A stretch of DNA of 29,687 nucleotides from an uncultured Gammaproteobacteria bacterium (GTDB lineage: Bacteria; Pseudomonadota; Gammaproteobacteria; Arenicellales; UBA868): positions 1 through 29,687 of the forward strand of contig CAJXBY010000008.1 in NCBI GenBank assembly GCA_913051905.1. The letters run 5' to 3'. Below, piece after piece: positions 15,075 to 24,185 of the stretch. The notes beneath the pieces are model-generated. The model worked only from the letters and a program-made list of their open reading frames with translations, searched no databases and was not told where the DNA came from. Numbering within the stretch: the first letter of the stretch is position 1; every line of letters starts with the position of its first letter. The position numbers and the translations under genes are program-made.

Positions 15075-15100
15075 CCCCCGACCAGGACGTTCTACGGGGG
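15075..15100. terminator. Possible weak hairpin between convergent yajQ and fdxA
   Basis: CCCCCG (15075-15080) pairs with CGGGGG (15095-15100) across a 14-base loop, between two converging gene ends. It lacks a T run on either side, so it is at best a weak or Rho-assisted terminator. Confidence 0.28.
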
Positions 15101-15119
15101 ACACTATCCAACGTATCGG

Positions 15120-15443
15120 TCAGCGCTCCAGATATTGGAGTTTATCTTTGACGTCGCGCCACTGGTCCGAGTCGGGCGGGGGATCTTTCATCTCGGTGAT
15201 CACAGGCCATTGCTGTGCCAACTCAGCATTGAGTACCAGGAAATTCTGTTGACCCTCAGGCAGGTCTTCTTCAGCGTAAATGGCATCCACCGGGCATTCG
15301 GGCTCGCAAAGGCTGCAATCTATACATTCTTCGGGATCGATGACCAGAAAGTTGGGTCCCTCGTGGAAGCAGTCTACTGGACACACCTCGACGCAATCGG
15401 TGAGTTTACAGCGTATGCATGAGTCAACGACAACGTAAGTCAT
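15120..15443 (-). CDS. fdxA: Seven-iron ferredoxin FdxA ([3Fe-4S][4Fe-4S])
   Basis: A cytoplasmic electron carrier of 107 residues, close to Azotobacter ferredoxin I in layout. Seen: Cys9, Cys17 and Cys50 placed for the 3Fe-4S cluster, and Cys21, Cys40, Cys43 and Cys46 for the 4Fe-4S cluster, in [20 protein letters not shown] and [19 protein letters not shown] (two separate stretches). Extra Cys12 and Cys25 are also present. GGAG lies 8 bases before the ATG. It follows mutS on the minus strand after 116 bases, a neighbourhood shared with Pseudomonas, and likely has its own promoter. Confidence 0.96.
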   Translation of the reverse strand: MTYVVVDSCIRCKLTDCVEVCPVDCFHEGPNFLVIDPEECIDCSLCEPECPVDAIYAEEDLPEGQQNFLVLNAELAQQWPVITEMKDPPPDSDQWRDVKDKLQYLER

Positions 15444-15485
15444 AGTGCGGCTCCGGGTTGTGCCTGGAAGATTCGTCGGTGATTG

Positions 15486-15513
15486 ATTTTACTCCAGAAG
15501 GGTCATCTGTCGA
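15486..15513 (-). promoter_or_regulatory. Candidate sigma-70 promoter of fdxA
   Basis: Reading the minus strand, TCGACA (15513-15508, five of six to TTGACA) is followed by a 16-base spacer and TAAAAT (15491-15486, five of six to TATAAT). This would give a leader of about 35 bases before the fdxA start. No other good pair was seen in the mutS-fdxA gap. Confidence 0.42.
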
Positions 15514-15559
15514 GAATGATTTATAAGATCATCTCTGACTTCAACCAGCCAGACTAATA

Positions 15560-18148
15560 CTATTGACTGACCGGGCCGACCATCTGCCGCAGTTCGAAGA
15601 GAATTGCTAACGCTTCACGCGGACTGATTGAATTTGGGTCCAGTTCCCGAAGCCGTTCGATAGCGGTTTTTATGGTGGTGTCATCTCGCGTGGCGAAAAT
15701 CGGCATCTGATGGGCCATGCTATCGCCGGTGACGCGCTGATAACGTTTTTCCAGTTCGAGCAGGCGCTTCATTGCATCATCGATGACGAGTTCGGGCAGA
15801 CCGGCCAGTCGAGCAACCTGCAGGCCGTAGCTCCGGTTCGCCGGACCCGGTTTCAGCTGGTAAAGAAAAACGATTCCGTCTCCATGTTCCACAGCGTCTA
15901 GGTGCACGTTGATCATGCGTGGGGTCTGGTCGGCAAGCGCGGTCAGTTCGAAATAGTGGGTGGAGAATAAAGTGAAGCTATTGATACGGCCGGCAAGATC
16001 AAGCGCGCAAGCGGTTGCGAGTGCCATGCCATCGAATGTGCTGGTTCCCCGGCCGATCTCATCGACAAGAACGAGGCTTTCGGTGGTCGCGTTCCGGAGG
16101 ATATAAGCCATCTCGGTCATCTCGACCATGAACGTGGACCTCCCGCCAGCCAGGTCATCCGAGGCGCCGATACGGGTGAAGATCTGTCTGACGGGCCCGA
16201 TCCGGGCGGAATCCGCGGGTACAAAGCTCCCGGTGTGTGCCAATAGAACGATCAATGCAATCTGCCGCATATAAGTGCTTTTACCGCCCATGTTCGGTCC
16301 GGTGATTAGCAGCATCCGCTCGACCTGGTCTAGATTCAGGTCATTGGCGATGAAAGGATCACTCTGGCTTTGTTCCACCACTGGATGGCGACCGCCAGAA
16401 ATGACGAGTTCGGAATCTTCGATCAGTTCGGGACGGCAAAAGCCAAGGTGGTCGGCACGGCGAGCCAGGTTGTTGAGTGCATCAGCTTCAGCGATCGCCC
16501 GGGCACCGGCCTGGAGGCGCGGCAGATCGGGTTGCAGGTCTTGAAGAATGCCTTCATAAAGAGACCGTTCACGAGCCAGGCCTTTTTCTTTTGCCCGCAG
16601 AACCCGGTCTTCATAGGTCTTGAGCTCTTCAGTGATGTAACGCTCAGTGTTTTTCAGGGTTTGCCGGCGGTGGTAGGTAGGCGGAACGTGAGCAGCCTGC
16701 GATCGGGGCACTTCGATGTAGTAACCGTGCACACGGTTAAATTGAACTCTGAGTGAACGAATACTGGAATTGACCTGTTCGCGTTTTTCGATCTCGAGCA
16801 ATAAGGCGTTGTCATCCAGTTGGAGGGTCCGGAGCTCATCGAGTTCCGCGTCATATCCTGTCCTGATGACCCCCCCGTCCCGTATCGCTGGGGCGGGTTC
16901 CTCAGCGATCGAACGTTGCAGGAGATCGAGTACCTGAGGCTCAGGTTTTGAACTCTTGGCCAGCTGTGCCATTCTTGCACTGCCCGTTGCCCCCATTTGA
17001 TCTCCCAGTTCCGGGAGCAGGGTATAAGCGTTTCTCAGTCGGACGAGGTCTCCTGGCTTTGCTGTACCCATAGCGATTCTGGACAAGATACGTTCGATGT
17101 CTCCGACTTTTCTCAGGCACTTATAGAGATTGTCGGGCTCGGCGCCTAACAGCGCGGACAGCGCATCATGTCGTTCGATCAACTCCCGACGGTCGAGCGA
17201 TGGTCCCGTCAGCCAGCGGCGCAGCTGTCGGCTGCCCATGCCAGTTGCGCAGTCATCGAGAAGGCCAACCAGCGAGGTTCCATCGGGAGAGTTGGTGGTC
17301 TCTATCTCCAGATTGCGCCGGGTAGCTGCATCCATCACCATCTGGTCATCAAACTGCCCGATGGTGAGCGAGTTAATGTGCGGCAGTTTGTTGCCGCGAA
17401 GGTCTTGAACATACTGAACCAGTGCGCCTGCAGTGGCTGTGGCAGCAGGATGGTCCAGGCAGCCGAAAGCATTGAGATCGTGCGTGCCCAATAGTTCCTG
17501 CAGACGGGCACTCGCACGGTCCAGATCGTAATACCACGACGGGATAGCATGGCGTGGCAGGTTGCCAATGACAGGGTAATTGTCTGGCCCGGAATCGTCA
17601 GGAAACAGCAGTTCAGCCGGTTGAAGCCGTTCCAGCTCTTCTCGCAGCACCTTGATGTTTGGCAGTTCCTTTGCTTCGAAACGACCGCTGGAGATCTCCA
17701 GAGTTGCAACCGCACACTTTCCATCTTCGATCCAGGCGGCTACAACACAGTTCTCACTTTTCTCATCCAGCAAATCTTCTTCAATTAACGTTCCAGGGGT
17801 GACGATTCGGACTACCTTGCGGTCAACGGGCCCTTTACTCTTCGCCGGGTCTCCGACCTGTTCACAAATGGCAACCGCCTCTGCCTGCTTGACCAGTTTG
17901 GAAAGATACTGATCGACACTGTGGACCGGGACTCCCGCCATCGGGACCGGCTGGCCGGCCGATTGACCCCGTGCGGTCAAGGTGATATCCAAGAGTCGGG
18001 ATGCTTTTTCAGCATCGTCATAGAACAGCTCGTAGAAGTCCCCCATGCGGTAGAACAGCAAGATGTCCGGGTGGCTGGATTTGATGCGCAGGTACTGACG
18101 CATCATGGGTGTGTGCGCTGCCAGGTCCTTGTCAGCGTAAAGTGGCAT
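15560..18148 (-). CDS. mutS: DNA mismatch repair ATPase MutS
   Basis: Recognises base mismatches and small loops and recruits MutL. It is about 862 residues, close to the 853 of E. coli. Seen: the mismatch-reading motif F-Y-E near residue 39 ([17 protein letters not shown]), connector and lever domains with [16 protein letters not shown], the Walker A motif [16 protein letters not shown] near 616, [18 protein letters not shown] (Walker B and signature), and [11 protein letters not shown]. The C-terminus is a short helical region. ATG 18148 is preferred; an in-frame TTG at 18154 would add two residues. It follows suhB by about 9 bases, so the two are probably cotranscribed. Confidence 0.98.
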   Translation of the reverse strand: MPLYADKDLAAHTPMMRQYLRIKSSHPDILLFYRMGDFYELFYDDAEKASRLLDITLTARGQSAGQPVPMAGVPVHSVDQYLSKLVKQAEAVAICEQVGDPAKSKGPVDRKVVRIVTPGTLIEEDLLDEKSENCVVAAWIEDGKCAVATLEISSGRFEAKELPNIKVLREELERLQPAELLFPDDSGPDNYPVIGNLPRHAIPSWYYDLDRASARLQELLGTHDLNAFGCLDHPAATATAGALVQYVQDLRGNKLPHINSLTIGQFDDQMVMDAATRRNLEIETTNSPDGTSLVGLLDDCATGMGSRQLRRWLTGPSLDRRELIERHDALSALLGAEPDNLYKCLRKVGDIERILSRIAMGTAKPGDLVRLRNAYTLLPELGDQMGATGSARMAQLAKSSKPEPQVLDLLQRSIAEEPAPAIRDGGVIRTGYDAELDELRTLQLDDNALLLEIEKREQVNSSIRSLRVQFNRVHGYYIEVPRSQAAHVPPTYHRRQTLKNTERYITEELKTYEDRVLRAKEKGLARERSLYEGILQDLQPDLPRLQAGARAIAEADALNNLARRADHLGFCRPELIEDSELVISGGRHPVVEQSQSDPFIANDLNLDQVERMLLITGPNMGGKSTYMRQIALIVLLAHTGSFVPADSARIGPVRQIFTRIGASDDLAGGRSTFMVEMTEMAYILRNATTESLVLVDEIGRGTSTFDGMALATACALDLAGRINSFTLFSTHYFELTALADQTPRMINVHLDAVEHGDGIVFLYQLKPGPANRSYGLQVARLAGLPELVIDDAMKRLLELEKRYQRVTGDSMAHQMPIFATRDDTTIKTAIERLRELDPNSISPREALAILFELRQMVGPVSQ

Positions 18149-18157
18149 GTTCAAAGG

Positions 18158-18940
18158 TCAAGTATGGTGCCTGGCAACAGTCCGAAGAAACTCGTTGAAG
18201 ATCCGGGGATTCGCCGTAACGACATCACCGGTATCGAGAAAATCTTGGCCTCCTTCAGGGTCAGAAATCAGCCCCCCGGCCTCCCGGATGAGCAGCGCAC
18301 CGGCTGCCATATCCCATACTTTCAGTCCAAATTCCCAGAAACCATCCATGCGGCCTGCCGCGACATAAGCCAGATCGAGTGCGGCAGAACCGGTGCGCCG
18401 GATTCCAGCGGAACGCCGGGTGAGCATCCTGAACGTCTTGGTCCATTGATCCAGGCGATCGAGTTCTCTGAAAGGGAACCCCGTGCCCAGAAGTGCCGTC
18501 TCGAGATGGGCGCAGGAACTGACGCGGATTCGTCTCTCATTCAATTGTGCTCCCTGGCCACGGCTGGCGGTAAAGAGCTCGTTTCGCAGGGGGTCATAAA
18601 CCACACCGTGCTCAATCGTCCGATCCTTGAGAACAGCAATTGAAACGGCAAACTGAGGGAAACCATGGATAAAATTGGTGGTGCCGTCGAGCGGATCGAT
18701 CACCCACGTGTATTCTCCTCCTTCGCGCTGGCCGCTCTCTTCGGCCAGTACTCCGTGATCCGGATAGGCTTTAAGCAGAATCTCAAGAGCGATTTCCTCG
18801 GCTTCAGTGTCGGCCTGGCTGACATAATCATTACGGGCTTTCCGGGTGACCTCGATGCGATCCAGGCGATCGTAGTGCATTAGAATGACCCTTGCTGCCT
18901 GACGGGCAGCTCGAACAGCGGTGTTCAGCATGGGATGCAT
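18158..18940 (-). CDS. suhB: Inositol-1-monophosphatase family protein SuhB
   Basis: A magnesium-dependent phosphatase; in E. coli it also binds NusB-type antitermination complexes on rRNA operons. It is 260 residues. Seen: MHPMLNTAVRAARQAARVI at the N-terminus, metal ligands in LAEESG (Glu67/Glu68) and WVIDPLDGTTNFIHGFP (Asp82, Asp85), GTGFPFRE, RRTGSAALDLAYVAAGRMDG, and KVWDMAAGALLIREAGG (Asp210). The start is ATG 18940. It is divergent from trmJ across 145 bases that hold a long palindrome. nusB is also in this window, which may be of functional interest. Confidence 0.96.
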   Translation of the reverse strand: MHPMLNTAVRAARQAARVILMHYDRLDRIEVTRKARNDYVSQADTEAEEIALEILLKAYPDHGVLAEESGQREGGEYTWVIDPLDGTTNFIHGFPQFAVSIAVLKDRTIEHGVVYDPLRNELFTASRGQGAQLNERRIRVSSCAHLETALLGTGFPFRELDRLDQWTKTFRMLTRRSAGIRRTGSAALDLAYVAAGRMDGFWEFGLKVWDMAAGALLIREAGGLISDPEGGQDFLDTGDVVTANPRIFNEFLRTVARHHT

Positions 18941-19024
18941 CGAATTGTTCTCGGTTGAGGATTGTCTGAAATCGCTGGCCGCATGCGCCGGACCCCGACT
19001 GGTTTTCCGGAGCCGCGGATACTC

Positions 19025-19051
19025 ACACCGCTAGTGATAGTCTAACGGTGT
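19025..19051. promoter_or_regulatory. Imperfect 27-base palindrome in the suhB/trmJ divergent region
   Basis: ACACCGCTAG (19025-19034) and CTAACGGTGT (19042-19051) are inverted copies with one mismatch in ten and a 7-base centre. It sits between two divergent genes, 35 bases before trmJ and 84 before suhB. No T run follows, so an operator for a dimeric regulator fits better than a terminator. The regulator is not identified. Confidence 0.4.
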
Positions 19052-19085
19052 AGGACCGATTCCTGAATGCGCTTATTATCCATTG

Positions 19086-19856
19086 ATGTCTCTTGATAAA
19101 ATCAGGATTGTTCTCGTTCGCACGACCCACCCAGGGAATATCGGTGCTGCAGCGCGAGCCATGGCCAATATGGGTCTAGAACACCTTTACCTGGTGCAGC
19201 CGCGTACTTTCCCGTCGGCAGAAGCAACCGCCCGGGCCGCGGGAGCAGAGGGGCTGCTGTGCACGGCGAAAGTCTGTGAGACATTGGACGAAGCGGTTGC
19301 CGAGTGCGGACTGGTAGTAGGCAGCACGGCCCGGGAGAGAAGGGTACGTTGGCCTGCTCTGGATCCTGATTTAGCTATGGCAATGGCATTCAAACAAGGG
19401 CAAGCCGGTAATGTTGCACTGGTATTTGGGCAGGAAGCCAGCGGCTTGACCAATGATGAACTCGATCGGTGTCAGGTTCATGTCCGAATTCCCGTTGACC
19501 CGGTGTTTCCATCGGTCAATCTGGCTGCGGCCGTGATGGTTCTATCCTACGAATTGAAAAAAGCTCATATTCGTGCCGAGGAAGAGGGCCTCGGGCAGGA
19601 TGGACCGCGATCGCTGGAGTCCACAGAAGGACCGCTTGCGACAGCGGAGAAGGTGCAGGGTTTCTTTGTCCATCTTGAAACCGTGCTCAGAGAAATCGGA
19701 TTTCTGAACAGCCCTTCGGAGAAGCTTCTCAGAAAGGTCAAAAGAATCTTCAGTCGAACTCCGTTACTGGATGACGATATCAATATTTTACGGGGCGTGT
19801 TGAGTGCTATCCAGGGCCGTAAGGCGCGGGATAGCGGCGCAACGCGGATTCGGTAA
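19086..19856 (+). CDS. trmJ: tRNA (cytidine/uridine-2'-O-)-methyltransferase TrmJ
   Basis: A SPOUT methyltransferase that methylates the ribose of C32 or U32 in the tRNA anticodon loop. It is about 256 residues. Seen: IRIVLVRTTHPGNIGAAARA and MANMGLEHLYLVQP at the N-terminus, VGSTARERRVRWP, VALVFGQEASGLTNDEL, and the SAM-binding knot IPVDPVFPSVNLAAAVMVLS, followed by a helical C-terminal extension typical of TrmJ. ATG 19086 is chosen over the directly preceding TTG. In related genomes cysE and the isc operon follow; here iscA alone follows after 116 bases. Confidence 0.95.
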   Translation: MSLDKIRIVLVRTTHPGNIGAAARAMANMGLEHLYLVQPRTFPSAEATARAAGAEGLLCTAKVCETLDEAVAECGLVVGSTARERRVRWPALDPDLAMAMAFKQGQAGNVALVFGQEASGLTNDELDRCQVHVRIPVDPVFPSVNLAAAVMVLSYELKKAHIRAEEEGLGQDGPRSLESTEGPLATAEKVQGFFVHLETVLREIGFLNSPSEKLLRKVKRIFSRTPLLDDDINILRGVLSAIQGRKARDSGATRIR

Positions 19857-19972
19857 AAAGGACAGAATTTTGATAAAATATGGGCCGGTATGCTGCCGGT
19901 GATCAGGAAATAGATTGATCGACCCGTAGGCATGCTGCCAGGACCAGAAAGAAAGCGACGAGTACACAAACG

Positions 19973-20299
19973 ATGGCGATAACACTGACCGAAGCTGCTG
20001 CCAGTCGAGTGAAGTCCTATTTAAGCAACAGGGGCCGGGGCGAAGGTCTGCGTCTGGGAGTCAAGACCACGGGCTGTTCCGGCCTGGCCTACGTTGTGGA
20101 TTATGCTGATGAAGTAGGTGATCAGGATACCGTCTACTCCAGCCGGGGCGTCAAAGTCATTGTGGCAGATGACAGCCTCAGATATCTTGAAGGGACAGAG
20201 ATCGACTATGAGGAAGACGGACTGTCGGCTACCTTCAAATTCAGAAACCCGAACGTCGCCGACGAATGCGGGTGCGGCGAGAGTTTTACTGTCGACTAA
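19973..20299 (+). CDS. iscA: Iron-sulfur cluster assembly A-type carrier IscA
   Basis: Accepts and transfers Fe-S clusters to apoproteins. It is 108 residues. Seen: the three ligand cysteines at 35, 99 and 101 in [17 protein letters not shown] and [17 protein letters not shown], with the spacing and the NPN...ECGCGESF ending of the IscA branch rather than ErpA or SufA. Ribosome site is weak (GAAAGAAAG some distance upstream). None of iscR, iscS, iscU, hscA, hscB or fdx is next to it. Instead, two Fe-S radical-SAM enzymes lie downstream. Confidence 0.95.
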   Translation: MAITLTEAAASRVKSYLSNRGRGEGLRLGVKTTGCSGLAYVVDYADEVGDQDTVYSSRGVKVIVADDSLRYLEGTEIDYEEDGLSATFKFRNPNVADECGCGESFTVD

Positions 20300-20366
20300 A
20301 TCAGCGGTTCCCACGCAATTCCGCGGATCTGTTCTGGGAGGGCCGGTGGCGCCCTTTTCTTGTGAA

Positions 20367-21758
20367 ATGACTGAATCCTCAGCCGGCATGGATTGCGGAT
20401 CCGACACCAGCGCTATCTCGGCTGTCGGCCGCAGCGCAGCGGTCACTACGCTGGGGTGCAAGGTGAACACCTATGAGTCGAACGTTATTGCCCAGGGGCT
20501 GAGGGAGCGGGGCTGGTCGCTGGTTGATGACCAGAAACCAGCTGATCTCTATGTCGTAAATTCCTGTACTGTGACGGCGGAAGCCGATAAGCAGACACGG
20601 CAACAGATCAGGAAGCTACTGAAAAATAATCCCGAGGCGATCGTTGTGGTGACGGGTTGTTACGCGCAGATGAATCCTTCAGCGTTGTCACAGATTAAAG
20701 GTGTTCGACTGGTCATCGGTAATGATCATAAATTTTCAATCCCTGAGATCTGCGGTAATCTCGTTCCGGGTGGTGACACCGAGGTGTTGGTGGGTCGCGT
20801 TGATGATGCTGCCCACGCAGAACTGGCACCCTTGTCCGGTTTCAGCGGGCGCTGCCGGGCGTTTGTACAAGTACAGCAGGGGTGTGACCAATCCTGTACC
20901 TTTTGCGTCATACATCAGGCCCGCGGCACCAGTCGATCGTTCGAGTCGACCAAGGTTCTGGTTCAGGTCGCCAAACTCATCGGGGCCGGTTACCGCGAAA
21001 TCGTGATCTGTGGTGTCGACCTTGGCACTTATGGCATGGACCTGCCCGGTGGAGCAAGTCTGGGCAGAGGACAGGGGCTTGTCCAACTTCTCAAAAGCAT
21101 CTGCAGTGTTCCAGGTGAATTTCGAGTCCGAATCAGTTCTATAGATCCCATACATATCACGAGTGAACTGCTTCGGCTAATGGCCGATGACCGGAGAATA
21201 TGCCCTCATCTTCACGTCTCGATACAAAGTGGTAATGACCTGATACTTAAACGCATGAAGCGCCGTTATGATTCGCGCTATCTATATGACCACCTTTCGG
21301 AAGCCCGGGATCTAATTTCGGATCTGATGCTGGGTGCGGATCTGATGGTGGGGTTTCCCACAGAGTCAATTGACCAATTTGGCGATACCCTGGCAGTGAT
21401 ACAAGATCTGGGGATCTCATTTCCACATGTTTTCAGTTTCTCGTCGAGAGAGGGAACACCGGCAGCGAGAATTCCGCGTCAGGTGGCTCGCGTCGAAAGG
21501 CGCCGACGATCTGAGGTATTGCGTGCGGCCGGCAGAGAAGTTTTGGATCAAAACCTTGGGTGCTGGGTGGGTCGCCGATCGGTGGTTTTGCTGGAGCGGT
21601 CGGCCGGTCAAAATAGGAACGGATACAACGCACGGCTTGCCAATTACATTCCGGTAAGAGTCGATCCGGGCCGTCGACCCCCGGGCGAGTTTATGGAGGT
21701 AGAGATTCGGGGTACAGAAAATGGCTGTTTGATTGCCGAGGCCACAAGCAGAGAATAA
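20367..21758 (+). CDS. mtaB: MiaB-family tRNA methylthiotransferase, MtaB-like (ms2t6A37 synthesis)
   Basis: A radical-SAM enzyme predicted to add a methylthio group to t6A at tRNA position 37. It is about 463 residues. Seen: UPF0004 domain cysteines 31, 67 and 98 (TTLGCKVNTYES, VVNSCTVTAEADKQTR, VVTGCYAQMNP), the radical-SAM triad Cys173, Cys177, Cys180 (QQGCDQSCTFC), FRVRISSIDP, HLHVSIQSGND and a C-terminal TRAM-like region. GCKVN marks the MtaB branch, as opposed to MiaB or RimO. The motif after the triad is VIHQARG where I-P-x-x-RG is usual. The start is uncertain: ATG 20367 lacks a Shine-Dalgarno, GGGAGGG at 20336-20342 is too close to GTG 20346, and ATG 20388 is also possible. It follows iscA by 67 bases. 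Confidence 0.88.
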   Translation: MTESSAGMDCGSDTSAISAVGRSAAVTTLGCKVNTYESNVIAQGLRERGWSLVDDQKPADLYVVNSCTVTAEADKQTRQQIRKLLKNNPEAIVVVTGCYAQMNPSALSQIKGVRLVIGNDHKFSIPEICGNLVPGGDTEVLVGRVDDAAHAELAPLSGFSGRCRAFVQVQQGCDQSCTFCVIHQARGTSRSFESTKVLVQVAKLIGAGYREIVICGVDLGTYGMDLPGGASLGRGQGLVQLLKSICSVPGEFRVRISSIDPIHITSELLRLMADDRRICPHLHVSIQSGNDLILKRMKRRYDSRYLYDHLSEARDLISDLMLGADLMVGFPTESIDQFGDTLAVIQDLGISFPHVFSFSSREGTPAARIPRQVARVERRRRSEVLRAAGREVLDQNLGCWVGRRSVVLLERSAGQNRNGYNARLANYIPVRVDPGRRPPGEFMEVEIRGTENGCLIAEATSRE

Positions 21759-21890
21759 ACTTCAAGACGCCGCTCCTGGCGCTCACAATCAGCGTTCCGA
21801 CCGCAATTGCCCTGGCAACCTCCGATTTGCGTCAAGTGTGATGAACTACACCCACAAGTCTGTTTAATTAATCCATCAGAGGACGATTAT

Positions 21891-22319
21891 ATGCCCCTTG
21901 AAAGGACTCTATCTATTGTCAAACCCGATGCCGTTGATAAGAACATCATCGGGAAGATCTATGAGCGATTCGAGTCTGCAGGCTTGAAGATCATTGCCTG
22001 TCGTATGATTCACCTCAATCGGGAACAGGCGGAAGCTTTCTACGCAGTACACAAAGAGCGCCCGTTCTACGGGGAGCTTGTGCAATTCATGACATCCGGG
22101 CCAGTAGTGGTCCAGGTGCTGGAGGGCGAAGACGCTATCCGGAGTAACCGAAGAGTGATGGGGGCGACCAATCCGGCGGAAGCTGAGCCGGGAACGATCC
22201 GGGCTGACTTTGCTGATTCGGTACAGGCCAATGCAGTACACGGCTCAGATGGGCCGGATACCGCACGGTCCGAAATCGCGTTTTTTTTCGACGAAGACCA
22301 GATCTGCCCGAGGGAGTGA
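21891..22319 (+). CDS. ndk: Nucleoside diphosphate kinase
   Basis: Transfers gamma-phosphate between nucleoside di- and triphosphates through a phosphohistidine. It is 142 residues. Seen: [40 protein letters not shown], the catalytic His117 in [13 protein letters not shown], and the tail [15 protein letters not shown]. The frame is open upstream, but ATG 21891 with AGAGGA at 21877-21882 matches the family start. The 132-base gap before it shows no convincing promoter pair. rlmN starts 4 bases after its stop. Confidence 0.98.
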   Translation: MPLERTLSIVKPDAVDKNIIGKIYERFESAGLKIIACRMIHLNREQAEAFYAVHKERPFYGELVQFMTSGPVVVQVLEGEDAIRSNRRVMGATNPAEAEPGTIRADFADSVQANAVHGSDGPDTARSEIAFFFDEDQICPRE

Positions 22320-22323
22320 AGGT

Positions 22324-23406
22324 TTGGTTCAGAACCAGCGGCTGAATATTGTCGGTATGGATCGGGAAGCCATGCAGGGCTTCCTGGCGACGCTGGGTGC
22401 GCCTGAATTTCATGCTCGGCAGGTTCTGCAATGGATATATCAGCGTGGCGTCTGCGACTTTTCTGAAATGACTGATCTCAGTAAAAAGTTGCGGGTCCAG
22501 TTAGATAATATCGCCAAAATCAGCTTGCCGGAAGTGGTGTCATCTTTCTTGTCCAAGGATGGAACATTCAAATGGCTGATCAGGCTGAACGATGGTAACT
22601 GTATCGAATCAGTATTTATTCCGGAAGAAGATCGGGGTACTTTGTGCGTTTCCTCACAGGTGGGCTGCGCTCTGAACTGCTCTTTTTGTGCAACAGCGCG
22701 ACAGGGCTTTAACCGGAACCTCGACTCCAGTGAGATTATCAGTCAGGTACTGATAGCCAAAAACCTTCTGCAGTCATCGGGATACAGCGAGCGGCCAGTT
22801 ACCAATGTTGTGATGATGGGAATGGGTGAACCTCTCTTGAACTACCAGGAAGTGATCTCGGCAATGCGTTTGATGCTTGATGATTTGTCCTTTGGATTGT
22901 CCCGGCGACGAATCACGCTGAGTACGGCTGGAATGGTCCCGGCGATCAAAAAACTGGGTAGGGATTGCCCTGTGAGCCTGGCGGTATCGTTGCATGCGAC
23001 AAACGACGAATTGAGAAACAAGCTTGTACCCCTGAACAAGAAGTACCCGATTCAAGAGCTTCTGGACGCGTGCCGGCATTATCTTCAGGGAGAACGGCGA
23101 CAGCGAGTAACGTTTGAATACATCATGCTGAAGGGAGTGAATGATTCCAGGGAAGAGGCCCGCGAGCTGTGCCGCCTACTGGCTGATATACCATCAAAAG
23201 TGAACCTGATTCCCTTCAATCCGGTACCCGGCATCGATTTAGAGGCGAGCGAGCCCGATGTTTTAGATGCCTTCCGCGAAACAGTCCTGTCTGCTGGAAT
23301 CATGACAGTCACCCGGCGGACCCGAGGGGCAGATATTGATGCAGCCTGCGGTCAGCTGGCCGGTCGATTCCAGGATAGAACGCGGAGGACTTCTAGGCTC
23401 TCATGA
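22324..23406 (+). CDS. rlmN: Dual-specificity RNA methyltransferase RlmN
   Basis: A radical-SAM enzyme that makes 2-methyladenosine at 23S rRNA A2503 and tRNA A37. It is about 360 residues. Seen: [15 protein letters not shown], the radical-SAM triad Cys115, Cys119, Cys122 in [73 protein letters not shown], and the catalytic cysteine in [11 protein letters not shown]. Near the end TRRTRG replaces the more usual R-K-T-R-G. TTG 22324 is taken as start because AGGGAG at 22311-22316 lies 7 bases upstream and the family extends before the first ATG (22357). Its stop overlaps pilF (ATGA). Confidence 0.96.
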   Translation: MVQNQRLNIVGMDREAMQGFLATLGAPEFHARQVLQWIYQRGVCDFSEMTDLSKKLRVQLDNIAKISLPEVVSSFLSKDGTFKWLIRLNDGNCIESVFIPEEDRGTLCVSSQVGCALNCSFCATARQGFNRNLDSSEIISQVLIAKNLLQSSGYSERPVTNVVMMGMGEPLLNYQEVISAMRLMLDDLSFGLSRRRITLSTAGMVPAIKKLGRDCPVSLAVSLHATNDELRNKLVPLNKKYPIQELLDACRHYLQGERRQRVTFEYIMLKGVNDSREEARELCRLLADIPSKVNLIPFNPVPGIDLEASEPDVLDAFRETVLSAGIMTVTRRTRGADIDAACGQLAGRFQDRTRRTSRLS

Positions 23407-24185
23407 GACGAAATCAAATCCTCAAGCTGCTGATATTTGCCACCGGATTGCTGTTCTCATCGGGGTGTGTTGTCGAGCCGGTTGAGAATGCCGGCTGGAC
23501 CATAGAGCAGCGAGTCAATCTGCATACCCGTCTCGGAATCGGCTACCTCCAACAGGGACGCTTAGCAGCTGCCCATGAGGAAATTGAATACGCCCTTAAA
23601 CTCGATTCCAATAGTTCAGGCGCCAACCATGCGATGGCCTTACTACAAATAGAACTCGGCGAGCCAAATCTTGTTGATCAGCATTTCGAAAAGGCGCTGG
23701 CGGGCGATCCGAAAGACCTTTCCGCCCGCAACGATTACGGGATGTATTTGTGTGAAAGTGGTCGAATTGAAGCCGGAATCGAAGAGTTAAAAATGGTTTT
23801 GCTGGACCCGCTAAACGATGCCCCCTATAAGGGTCAATATACGATTGCTGTGTGTTTCAGCAAAAAGAAGCAGTATCAGAAAGCTGCTCATCATCTTTCA
23901 ACGGCGTTGGCGGCCCGTCCTGAAAACCGCTTTATCCTTTATGAGTCTGCTGTAGTCAGCTACGAGCTGGGAAAGTTCCTTTCAGCCAGAGGATACCTGG
24001 AGCGGTACTTAGAACACGGAACCCCGTCGGCCGACAGCCTGCTGCTGGCAGTCAAGAACGAGTTAAGACTGGGGTCCAATGAACTGGTGCAGCTCTATGC
24101 TTACCAGTTGCGCTCGAAATATCCGACCAGTCTCCAGGCCCAAAAAGCCCGATCTCTCTTGCGGGGGGAAGCCCCCGATGGCTGA
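23403..24185 (+). CDS. pilF: Type IV pilus biogenesis lipoprotein PilF (PilW), TPR protein
   Basis: An outer-membrane pilotin needed for assembly of the PilQ secretin and twitching pili. It is 260 residues. Seen: a signal peptide with lipobox-like FSSGC, Cys22 being the likely lipidation site although position -3 is Ser rather than the usual Leu/Val. About five to six tetratricopeptide repeats follow from residue 38 ([60 protein letters not shown]). Its location between rlmN and rodZ is the Pseudomonas arrangement. It overlaps rlmN by 4 and rodZ by 8 bases. Confidence 0.92.
   Translation: MRRNQILKLLIFATGLLFSSGCVVEPVENAGWTIEQRVNLHTRLGIGYLQQGRLAAAHEEIEYALKLDSNSSGANHAMALLQIELGEPNLVDQHFEKALAGDPKDLSARNDYGMYLCESGRIEAGIEELKMVLLDPLNDAPYKGQYTIAVCFSKKKQYQKAAHHLSTALAARPENRFILYESAVVSYELGKFLSARGYLERYLEHGTPSADSLLLAVKNELRLGSNELVQLYAYQLRSKYPTSLQAQKARSLLRGEAPDG
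24164..24176 (+). promoter_or_regulatory. Hairpin covering the rodZ ribosome-binding site
   Basis: GGGGG (24164-24168) and CCCCC (24172-24176) flank the loop AAG, ending one base before the rodZ ATG. The only Shine-Dalgarno-like sequence (the G tract plus AAG) is inside the stem. It lies in the last codons of pilF, so ribosomes finishing pilF would melt it and allow rodZ translation. Confidence 0.5.

Noticed and set aside
19040..19085. Promoter for trmJ with TATTAT at 19074-19079
   Set aside because: No acceptable -35 at 16-18 bases, and the start would fall on the start codon.
19857..19972. iscA promoter or IscR box around TTTTGATAAAAT
   Set aside because: The A/T-rich box has no matching -35, and no IscR-type site could be aligned.
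20118..20366. Upstream extension of the MtaB-like frame through iscA
   Set aside because: It overlaps nearly all of the second half of iscA in another frame and has no similarity to the MtaB N-terminus; the real start is near 20367.
21759..21890. Terminator or promoter in the gap before ndk
   Set aside because: Only a 4-bp CGCC/GGCG stem without a T run, and a TTTAAT box without a -35.
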